DNA of 64,000 nt, from positions 7,101,501-7,165,500 of the forward strand of contig NZ_CP041656.2 of the NCBI RefSeq assembly GCF_007290395.2, written 5' to 3'. This DNA comes from Bradyrhizobium cosmicum (GTDB lineage: Bacteria > Pseudomonadota > Alphaproteobacteria > Rhizobiales > Xanthobacteraceae). The position numbers were made by a program, and so were the translations under genes. The notes beneath the pieces are model-generated. The model had not been told where the DNA came from. It saw only the letters and a program-made list of their open reading frames with translations, and ran no database searches. This document shows positions 28,586 through 36,071 of this stretch, piece by piece (within the stretch, counting starts at the first letter, position 1; each line of letters starts with the position of its first letter).

Positions 28586-30064
28586 GGCAAGGGGTGCCGG
28601 ACGACCGCTGCCGGAGTCCGGCATGTCCTGACCGACGTCGATGGCCACGATGGACAGGCCAAGACGGCGAGAATCACCGACACCCCTGAGCACCGGGCAC
28701 GCCCATGCGAGCGTGGCGATACCGGACGGCGGCAGATCGACGCTCAACGTGTAGCTGTCGCGACCGATCACGATCGCATCAGGATCGACGGGCGCACCGT
28801 CGAGGTAGAAATGCGTGCCGATCCTGTCCAGCGGCGCCCGAAGCGCGGGACTTTGAACGTGGATTGTGTTGCGGCCGGGAGCTCCCTTGATGCGGACGGC
28901 GGCCTGCGGTTCGCTCCAGCGGAAGGTGTGACCGGCGGAGGACTCCAAGGCATGGAACCCGATCTGCGCGAGAACATGATTCCCGAGGGGCCTCGCAACG
29001 AGCCCTCCACTCCGACGGTTGCGACGGATGCAGCCGAGCCTTTGAAGCCGGATCAATGCCGCGATGTAGCGCCGCATCCAACGTGCGATGGCTTCGCTCG
29101 ATCCCACCACCGTCAGCGAGTCCAGGACCGCGCGCGCATAAACGACCGTCAACCGCGCTGCCGCACGCACGGGAAGATCCCCGAGCGTCGCCAGCACGAC
29201 CCAGCGCACGAGGGCTCGCAGCTTTTCGCCGGGTTGCTTCCAGCCCCGGCCGGAGAGGCTATAGCGCACGAACACCTTCAGCACATCGCGCGCGAGCAGG
29301 GGGTCAAAGCCTGCCCACTCGCTCCATTCGACCGGGATCTCGAGCAGTTCGGTACCGGGATCGCGGCGGCCTTCGCTGAGATAGCGGATCTCACCCTGCA
29401 CGAAATCGAGCGTGAATTTCTTCAGCTCGCCGATCTCGCCGATGTAGTAGTGATGGAAGCACGCTTCTTCGAGATAACCGATCGCATGACCTCTGGCGTG
29501 ATATGCGGCGGCGAGCACCCATTCGGCAAAATGGCCGAGCTCCTCTCGCAGGCCGCCGCACTCCCAGTAAACGTCGCGCCGCGTCACGAAGCATTGGTCC
29601 AGGACCTTGCGCCAGGGATGCACCTTCATGCCGAACTCGATGTCGGCCTGGTACATCGCGGCCTCTGCCTCCGACAGGCGATTGTGGCAGATCGGCACCG
29701 ATCTGCAGGAGAACCCGGCCCAATCGGGATGATTGTCGATCGCGCGGATGCAGAGCTCGATCACATCCGGCTCCGGCCGACAATGCGATTCCGTGAAGAA
29801 CAGATAGCTGCCGCGAGCCTTTGTTGCGCCGAATGCGCAGAGCCCGATGTCGTGCTCCGATGGCGTGAATTCCAGGCGCGCCCTGTCACCGGCGAGCGCC
29901 CTCAGCTCGTCGTGCGCCGTGAAGTCGGGAGGCACGACCAGGATGATTTCGTAGAGAGATTTCTCAGCGGTCTGCGACACCCAACCGAGCCAGGACTGCT
30001 CCCACTGCCCGCGATGATATTCGAGCGGGATGATGACGGAGAACATGGGCCGCTCTGGACTCAT
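28574..30064 (-). CDS. Glycosyltransferase family 2-like protein with C-terminal beta-rich domain
   Basis: 496 residues. The ATG at 30064 has GAGGAG about 10 bases upstream. The N-terminal GT-A fold begins FSVIIPLEYHRG, with ESHCRPEPD in the place of the metal-binding D-x-D. A C-terminal segment of about 130 residues lacks GT motifs and ends in a beta-rich pattern (YTLSVDLPPSG...RRLGLSIVAIDV) that resembles the tail preserved in the broken gene at 35165. A role in surface polysaccharide or protein glycosylation is inferred. Its stop lies inside the terminator of the converging binding-protein gene. Confidence 0.8.
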   Translation of the reverse strand: MSPERPMFSVIIPLEYHRGQWEQSWLGWVSQTAEKSLYEIILVVPPDFTAHDELRALAGDRARLEFTPSEHDIGLCAFGATKARGSYLFFTESHCRPEPDVIELCIRAIDNHPDWAGFSCRSVPICHNRLSEAEAAMYQADIEFGMKVHPWRKVLDQCFVTRRDVYWECGGLREELGHFAEWVLAAAYHARGHAIGYLEEACFHHYYIGEIGELKKFTLDFVQGEIRYLSEGRRDPGTELLEIPVEWSEWAGFDPLLARDVLKVFVRYSLSGRGWKQPGEKLRALVRWVVLATLGDLPVRAAARLTVVYARAVLDSLTVVGSSEAIARWMRRYIAALIRLQRLGCIRRNRRSGGLVARPLGNHVLAQIGFHALESSAGHTFRWSEPQAAVRIKGAPGRNTIHVQSPALRAPLDRIGTHFYLDGAPVDPDAIVIGRDSYTLSVDLPPSGIATLAWACPVLRGVGDSRRLGLSIVAIDVGQDMPDSGSGRPAPLAKKG

Positions 30065-30118
30065 GCCGGATCTCACTCCTCAACATGATCGCGCAGGTCG
30101 CCGACCTCGGGCGCAGGT

Positions 30119-30889
30119 CTAGGCGGGCAGAAACAGAGCAAAAGATTCGTCGACGGTGCGGCGAAGGTGATCCCGATATAATTTGTAGTTGGCGTGATCG
30201 GATGTGACCCGCCCCACGGACGGATCGGAAATGTTTCTTGCAGGCACGTAGGCGATCGGCGCTGCGATCGGCGTCAGTTGCGAACCAGGACCGGCACGGA
30301 GAGTCGAGATGATGCCGTACATTTCGCCGGCCACCGTCGGCCGCGACACAGTGATCACGCGATGCTGGCCGTGCTTGATGATGACAAGATAGATGAAGCC
30401 GGACTGATGCGGCACAGCGACCTCGCCGGTGTGCTCATAGGCCGCATCGGTCCGCTCGCCCTCGCGGAACACCAGTGCAGAGACCTTCGGCTCCCAGACG
30501 ATTTCGGTGCGGTAGGCGAAGATCGCGTCCTTGTCGCCGAACGACGGCCGCAACGTGATGTAGACGTCCTCGAGCCAGGTCACGGCGCGATGCGCATAGG
30601 AACCAAGGCTATCGGGCGCGACATCGTTTGCGGCCAGAGGCGTCACCACGACGGCGCTTTTTCGCAAGGACACGCCGAGTGCCTGCTCCAGCCGCACGGT
30701 CGTCGCCAGCGTGAAAGGCCGGCGGCCGCCAAGCACCTTCTCCAGCGTCGACAGACTGAGCTTGGCCTGCTCGGCCAGCGCCTGCCGGGAGATCCGGCGC
30801 CGGGCGAGCTCCTCGCGAATGGTCTCCGCGATTTCGCGGCTCTGCTCGTCCGACAGCTGCTTGTCGGTGAATTTATCCTGCGTCTGCAT
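30119..30889 (-). CDS. XRE-type helix-turn-helix transcriptional regulator
   Basis: 256 residues from the ATG at 30889. An N-terminal HTH (residues about 25-75: ISRQALAEQAKLSLSTLEKVLGG) is of the lambda-repressor type. The remaining 180 residues form a mixed alpha/beta region without a domain I recognise, possibly a ligand or signal module (WLEDVYITLRPSFGDKDAIFAYRTEI...). It is divergent from the VIT/vWA-sortase pair, with 184 bases between starts, so it may control that pair; this is inferred from position. Confidence 0.82.
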   Translation of the reverse strand: MQTQDKFTDKQLSDEQSREIAETIREELARRRISRQALAEQAKLSLSTLEKVLGGRRPFTLATTVRLEQALGVSLRKSAVVVTPLAANDVAPDSLGSYAHRAVTWLEDVYITLRPSFGDKDAIFAYRTEIVWEPKVSALVFREGERTDAAYEHTGEVAVPHQSGFIYLVIIKHGQHRVITVSRPTVAGEMYGIISTLRAGPGSQLTPIAAPIAYVPARNISDPSVGRVTSDHANYKLYRDHLRRTVDESFALFLPA

Positions 30890-31073
30890 CTTGGCCCTGC
30901 CTTGGAAGCACCATTCTAGCAGGGCGGACAGACCGGCACAAAACCGCACATGGCCGCCTCGGCGCGGGCCCACCCGGGCCGCCCGCGGCGGAACATTGCC
31001 GATCGTTCTGCTCGCGAAGTCTCCCCTCCCGGCGGAAGCTGACCCCACCACACATCCTTTGGGAGCAGGTCAA

Positions 31074-33338
31074 ATGGACACCTACGACGTAGCCGACCGC
31101 GACGAACATCCCATGCTGGGCCGGCTGATCAAGCTCGGATTGTTTCTTCTCGTGCAAGGCATCGCCGTGATGCTGGTCGCCTTCGTCGCGCTGCTGGTGA
31201 GCTTCGAGCCGGGTTGGTCGGCAACGACGGAGCAGGCCAGCCTGCTCCAGCCCGGCGACGCCAGATCCGGATCCTTGCTGCTGAAGGAAGACGGCGCCAC
31301 CATCGAAGCGATCCGCCTGGGCGTCGACGTCGACATCACGGTATCAGGCCCGACCCTGCGTGCCCGCGTCACCCAGATCTTCCGCAACCCGACCAAGGAC
31401 TGGGTCGAGGCGACCTACGTCTATCCGCTCCCCACGGGCGGCGCTGTCGATACGCTCAAGATGGTGGTCGGCGACCACGTCATCGTCGGCGACATCAAGG
31501 AGCGACAGCAGGCCCGCGTGATCTACGAGCAGGCGCGCCGTGCCGGGCAGAAGGCGGCGTTGACCGAGCAGGAGCGTCCGAACATCTTCACCAATTCGAT
31601 CGCCAATATCGGCCCCGGCGAGACCGTGCTGGTGCAGATCGAATACCAGGAGCCCGTGCAGCAGAGCGCGAACGAATATTCGCTGCGCCTGCCGCTGGTG
31701 GTCGGGCCGCGCTACAATCCTGCCCCGATCGTGCAAAGCGTCGACTTCCGCCAGGATGGCTCCGGCTGGGGCGCAACCAACTCGGATCCGGTGCCGGACC
31801 GCGACCGCATCTCGCCGCCGGCTCTGGATCCCGCGAAGAATGCGCCGGTCAATCCAACCAGCATCACGGTCCATCTGAAGGCCGGCTTTGCCCTGGGCGA
31901 GGTCAAGAGCCACCACCACAACGTCAAGGTCGAGAGCCCGGATGACACGACGCGAATCGTCACGCTCGCCGACGGCGCCGTGCCCGCCGACCGCGATTTC
32001 GAACTGACCTGGAAGCCGGCCGCCGCGAAGGCGCCGTCAGTCGGCCTGTTCCGCGAGCGTGTCGGCGATGCCGACTACCTGCTCGCCTTCGTTACCCCGC
32101 CCAGCGCCGAGCAGGCGACGCAGAAGCCGCTGCCGCGCGAGGTCGTGTTCGTGATCGACAATTCCGGTTCAATGGGCGGCACGTCGATCGTGCAGGCCAA
32201 GGCCAGCCTGACTTTCGCTCTCTCCCGGCTCCAGCCCAATGACCGCTTCAACGTCATCCGCTTCGACGACACGATGGACATGCTGTTCCCGACCTCCGTG
32301 CCGGCCGACGCCGCGCATGTCGGTGAAGCCACCGCGTTCGTCAGCGCCCTGCAGGCGCGCGGCGGCACCGAGATGGTGCCGGCGATGCGCGCCGCACTGA
32401 CCGACAAGCTCGGCGACACCAACACCGTTCGCCAGGTCGTGTTCCTGACCGACGGCGCGATCGGCAACGAGCAGCAATTGTTCGAGACGATCACGGCGAT
32501 GCGCGGCCGCTCGCGGGTGTTCATGGTCGGCATCGGGTCCGCGCCCAACACCTATCTGATGACGCGCGCTTCCGAGCTCGGCCGTGGCGCCTTCACTCAT
32601 ATCGGTTCCGTCGAGCAGGTCGAGGAACGCATGCGCGGCCTGTTCGGCAAGCTGGAGAACCCGGCAGTGACCGGCCTCAGCGCGAAGTTCTCCGAAGCCA
32701 AGGCCGACGTAACGCCGGGGATCATTCCCGACGTCTATCGCGACGAGCCGCTTGTACTTGCGGCCAAGCTCGACAAGCTTGCCGGCTCGCTCGAGATCAA
32801 GGGCCGTGTCGGCGACCGTCCGTGGTCGGTGACCCTGCCGCTGCAAAACGCGGCCGAGGGCAAGGGCCTGTCGAAGCTCTGGGCCAAGCGCAAGATCGGC
32901 GATGCCGAAGTGGCCCGCTCCCTGCGCGAGATGACGCCGGACGACTCCGACAAGGCGATCCTGGCGCTCGCGCTCGACCATCAGATCGTCACGCGGCTCA
33001 CCAGCCTCGTCGCGGTCGACAAGACGCCGAGCCGCCCCGAAGGCGCGCCGCTCAAGCTCAGCGAATTGCCGATCAACCTGCCGGCCGGCTGGGACTTCGA
33101 GAAGGTCTTTGGCGAACGGCCGCATTTGACGCCGACACAGTTGCGCGAGCGCCATGCCGACGCAGGCAACCAGCCGGCGGCGCGACGGCCGGCACCCGCC
33201 GCACCGGATGCGATCCGCCTGCCCAAGACCGCAACCTCGGCCGAGCTGAAGATGATCGCAGGCCTGATCCTGATCGTGCTTGCCCTGATCCTGTTCGTGT
33301 TCAACCGGCGTCAGCCCTTGCTCACTGACGCTGCTTGA
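31074..33338 (+). CDS. VIT and vWA domain protein with C-terminal LPKTAT sorting signal (sortase target)
   Basis: 754 residues; GGGAGCAGG lies upstream of the ATG. A transmembrane helix or uncleaved signal spans about residues 18-43. A VIT domain follows at about 60-190 (RVTQIFRNPTKDWVEATYVYPL), then a vWA domain with MIDAS motif D-N-S-G-S at 362-366 and TDGAIGNE downstream. The C-terminus is a complete sorting signal: LPKTAT at 33219-33236, a 17-residue hydrophobic helix, and a basic N-R-R tail. This is the layout of the proteobacterial sortase target family described with class GN sortases; a sortase gene follows. The membrane protein is presumably cleaved between T and A by that sortase. 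Confidence 0.93.
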   Translation: MDTYDVADRDEHPMLGRLIKLGLFLLVQGIAVMLVAFVALLVSFEPGWSATTEQASLLQPGDARSGSLLLKEDGATIEAIRLGVDVDITVSGPTLRARVTQIFRNPTKDWVEATYVYPLPTGGAVDTLKMVVGDHVIVGDIKERQQARVIYEQARRAGQKAALTEQERPNIFTNSIANIGPGETVLVQIEYQEPVQQSANEYSLRLPLVVGPRYNPAPIVQSVDFRQDGSGWGATNSDPVPDRDRISPPALDPAKNAPVNPTSITVHLKAGFALGEVKSHHHNVKVESPDDTTRIVTLADGAVPADRDFELTWKPAAAKAPSVGLFRERVGDADYLLAFVTPPSAEQATQKPLPREVVFVIDNSGSMGGTSIVQAKASLTFALSRLQPNDRFNVIRFDDTMDMLFPTSVPADAAHVGEATAFVSALQARGGTEMVPAMRAALTDKLGDTNTVRQVVFLTDGAIGNEQQLFETITAMRGRSRVFMVGIGSAPNTYLMTRASELGRGAFTHIGSVEQVEERMRGLFGKLENPAVTGLSAKFSEAKADVTPGIIPDVYRDEPLVLAAKLDKLAGSLEIKGRVGDRPWSVTLPLQNAAEGKGLSKLWAKRKIGDAEVARSLREMTPDDSDKAILALALDHQIVTRLTSLVAVDKTPSRPEGAPLKLSELPINLPAGWDFEKVFGERPHLTPTQLRERHADAGNQPAARRPAPAAPDAIRLPKTATSAELKMIAGLILIVLALILFVFNRRQPLLTDAA

Positions 33339-33366
33339 GAGAGGAGCTCCCCGAACTCCTCTGCTT

Positions 33367-33416
33367 GGCGCGCGCGGCTGCCCGTCCCGTACCACGGCCG
33401 CGCGCGCCCTTTTCTT
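33367..33416 (+). terminator. Candidate terminator/attenuator between sortase target and sortase genes
   Basis: Perfect 12-base GC stem GGCGCGCGCGGC (33367-33378) / GCCGCGCGCGCC (33397-33408) with an 18-base loop, followed by CTTTTCTT. It would reduce read-through from the target gene into the sortase gene. Confidence 0.6.
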
Positions 33417-33450
33417 GATGTCATTGCGAGCAATGACGAATGTGGAAACC

Positions 33451-34020
33451 ATGCCCCGCCTCATCCCTCCTCTGGCTCTGGCGCTCGTCGGCCTCATCCT
33501 GTTCGGCGACGGCGCCTACATTCATGCCAAGGCATGGCTCGCTCAGGTGCTACTCGAGCGCGCGTTCGACAGAAGCATAGCGACCGGCGAGACGGTCAAG
33601 CCATGGTCGTGGGCCGACACATGGCCGGTCGCGCGGATCGAGGTGAAGCGAATCGGCGCCAGCGCCATCGTGCTGGAGGGCACCAGCAGTCAGGCGCTCG
33701 CCTTCGGACCCGGTCATCTCGACCGAACGGTTGATGCCGGAGAGCGCGGCGTTGCCGTATACGCTGCGCATCGCGATACTCATTTCCGCTTCTTGCGGAA
33801 TGTTGCCATTGGTGACGTGATCGATGTCACACGCAGTGACGGCAAGCACTTTCGTTACCGGGCGGACTCCTCCGCAGTGGTTCGCTTCGATGATTCTGTC
33901 ATCGATCCCTCAACACAGGATGTCGAACTCGTGCTCGCGACCTGCTGGCCGTTCGACGCCATCACGCCCGGCCCCGAGCGCTACATTCTGCACGCAACCT
34001 TGATCGGAACCGGTGAATAG
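33451..34020 (+). CDS. Class GN-like sortase (proteobacterial sortase)
   Basis: 189 residues from the ATG at 33451. Other in-frame starts exist at 33418 and 33433, but the latter lies inside a small GTCATTG/CAATGAC hairpin. An N-terminal membrane anchor (LIPPLALALVGLILFGDGAYI) is followed by the sortase beta-barrel. The catalytic set is visible: His107 in YAAHRDTHF, Cys165 in LATCWPF, and Arg177 in PGPERYILHA. Family members act as transpeptidases on LPxTx proteins; the adjacent VIT/vWA protein is the evident substrate. Gram-negative sortases of this class usually come as such a dedicated pair. Confidence 0.93.
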   Translation: MPRLIPPLALALVGLILFGDGAYIHAKAWLAQVLLERAFDRSIATGETVKPWSWADTWPVARIEVKRIGASAIVLEGTSSQALAFGPGHLDRTVDAGERGVAVYAAHRDTHFRFLRNVAIGDVIDVTRSDGKHFRYRADSSAVVRFDDSVIDPSTQDVELVLATCWPFDAITPGPERYILHATLIGTGE

Positions 34021-34172
34021 CAATTCACAGTCGTCCCTTCCGGGATCGGCAGAAGCCGCGCCGAACGGCCAGCGAACCGCCTGGCGACACCGCTGAACTG
34101 GCGGCATCGCCGGGAGACCTATATGGATGGACGATTGATGTTTTGACGCTGCAATTTTCAGGACCACCAGTA

Positions 34173-35153
34173 ATGGACGATAAGTACAGGCAGCGCCTGG
34201 AACAGCTCGAAAATCGCGTCGCGCTGCTGGAAAGAAATCTGGACCTCGTCTCCGCCGGGCAAAGACGCTCATCCCTTCGCAGCCTGTGGCGACGCCCGCC
34301 GCTATGGACTTTCGAGCAGTATCAGCCGCGTCTGCTCAACCTGAACGCCTTCAGGCCTGCGCCTGCGATTCCCGCCGATGCGCCGCGAATCGCGATGGTC
34401 ACACCGAGCTACAATCATGCGCAATATCTCGGCGCCACGATCGCGAGCGTGACGAGCCAAGGCTATGCGAACCTGCACTATCACGTTCAGGACGGCGCCT
34501 CGATCGACGGTACGCTCGATCTCCTGAAGAGCCTCGGCGGAGGTTTCAGCTGGAAGAGCGAGCCCGACGCGGGACAGTCGAGCGCCATCAATCTGGGCTT
34601 TGCCGGCGTCGACTGCGAGATCATGGCTTACCTCAACAGCGACGACGTGCTGCTGCCCGGAACGCTCGCCTATGTCGCCAACTACTTCACCTCGCACCCC
34701 GACGTCGACGTCGTCTACGGCCATCGCATCTTCATCGATCGCGATGGGCTCGAGGTCGGGCGTGCCGTGCTGCCGCCGCACGACGGCGACGCGCTGCAAT
34801 ATGCCGACTATATTCCGCAGGAGACGATGTTCTGGCGCAAGCGCGTGTGGGACAGGATCGGGCCGATCGACGAGAGCTTCCACTACGCGATGGATTGGGA
34901 CTTCATCCTGAAGGCGCAAGCCGCGGGGTTCAAATTCGTGCGCCTGCCGCGATTTCTCGCCTGCTTCCGCATCCACGATGCACAGAAGACGGCGTCAACC
35001 TACGCAGTCGGCGTCAGGGAGATGGGCGTCCTGCGGCGACGTGTTCTCGGCTTCGATCCGTCGCAGATGCAGATCCGGCGCGCCATCGCCCCCTATCTCA
35101 CGAAGCAATTGGCGTATCATTACGCCCACAAGCTGAGCCTGCTGCGCTACTGA
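34173..35153 (+). CDS. Glycosyltransferase family 2
   Basis: 326 residues. The ATG at 34173 has AGGA 9 bases upstream; the upstream TTG at 34143 is less likely. A short coiled-coil-like lead (DKYRQRLEQLENRVALLERNL) precedes the GT-A domain: MVTPSYNHAQYLGATIASV near residue 77, QDGASIDGT near 108, D-x-D-type LNSDDVLLPG near 152, and the acceptor-site region YAMDWDFILKAQ near 250. It probably transfers a sugar from a nucleotide sugar to a cell-surface glycan. It stands beside other GT genes and converges on the broken GT gene with an 11-base gap. Confidence 0.9.
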   Translation: MDDKYRQRLEQLENRVALLERNLDLVSAGQRRSSLRSLWRRPPLWTFEQYQPRLLNLNAFRPAPAIPADAPRIAMVTPSYNHAQYLGATIASVTSQGYANLHYHVQDGASIDGTLDLLKSLGGGFSWKSEPDAGQSSAINLGFAGVDCEIMAYLNSDDVLLPGTLAYVANYFTSHPDVDVVYGHRIFIDRDGLEVGRAVLPPHDGDALQYADYIPQETMFWRKRVWDRIGPIDESFHYAMDWDFILKAQAAGFKFVRLPRFLACFRIHDAQKTASTYAVGVREMGVLRRRVLGFDPSQMQIRRAIAPYLTKQLAYHYAHKLSLLRY

Positions 35154-35164
35154 TCAGGCGCAGA

Positions 35165-35877
35165 TCAGCGACGTCGTGAGGCAGCGGCGCCGCCGTCGAG
35201 CCAGATCCGTTCGAGGCCGATGCCGAGCGGACGCACGTCGGAGCTCAACGCCAGATCCGCCGGCGAGCGGGGATCGGAGAGTGCCAGGCTGATGGTCAGC
35301 GTCCCGTCGGCGCCGATCGCAGCCGGATCGAGCCTCAACCTGCGCAAGCCGGCGAACGCATCATCGGCAGATACGCATAGTGCGCCTGAAAGGCGAACAC
35401 GCGCGCCAGTTCGCGGCGTGAGGAGACACGTTTTACGGACGAAGTGAAGTCGATCTCCGCCAGCAGCCGGTTGCGGAATGCCGGATGGTAATAGTTCGGC
35501 CAGTAATAGCTGTAAGCACGCCAGCTCAACAGGTCGATCGCACCGCCCGCGAGAATGTCCGTCGCTGTGGCGCAGGCGTAAGGCATCAACCCGTCATCGT
35601 CGCCGATGAAGGTAGCGTACTCGCCCGCGGCATGGCCGAGCGCGCTCTCCCAATTATCTGTCATCGTGAGGACGGTGTCGCTCGCGAAGTGCTTGAAGCG
35701 CGCGTCCTTCAGGCCCTCGACCATCTCGGCAATCTCGGGATTTCCACCGTTGTTCTGGACGATGAATTCACAATCCACGTCGGCGGGCTGGCACGCCATG
35801 GTCGCCAGCGCGTGACGAAGCGTGTCGGGACGATCGAGAGTCGGCACCACGACGGAGAGCAGCGGTATGATCACCAT
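35165..35877 (-). pseudogene. Broken glycosyltransferase family 2 gene (N-terminal half joined out of frame to a C-terminal tail)
   Basis: From the ATG at 35877, 180 residues are read: a GT-A N-terminal half (LLSVVVPTLDRPDTLRHAL; D-x-D-type FIGDDDGLMPY) that stops abruptly at 35335 after AHYAYLPMMRSPACAG. Immediately downstream another frame stays open to 35165 and encodes GLRRLRLDPAAIG...LGIGLERIWLDGG, a beta-rich tail like that ending the glycosyltransferase at 28574-30064. The middle part expected of such an enzyme is missing. The simplest reading is an internal deletion or frameshift that fused the two ends out of frame. A short functional protein cannot be excluded. Confidence 0.7.
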
Positions 35878-36071
35878 TGAGAGAGATGAACGTCACGACG
35901 TCGTAGCACTTCGTGTCGCCGTTCGCACTTTCGCCAAAAGTCTGGTGATGCTAGCCTTTATGGCGAAGCTCGACCATTCCGCCACACGGCATGGAGCTCG
36001 TCACGATCAATCCCGCCAGATGCCGGCGCATGGCAGCGCGCTGCAACAAGAACAATAGGTGAGGAAGCGCC

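Noticed and set aside
33433..33453. ATG at 33433 as start of the sortase gene
   Set aside because: The codon lies inside a GTCATTG/CAATGAC hairpin and has no proper ribosome site; 33451 begins directly before the membrane anchor. Not excluded, only less likely.
36029..36046. Possible sigma-54 site (TGGCAGCGCGCTGCA) before the ADP-forming ligase gene
   Set aside because: GG and GC are 9 bases apart instead of 10, and the site is itself a simple GC palindrome.
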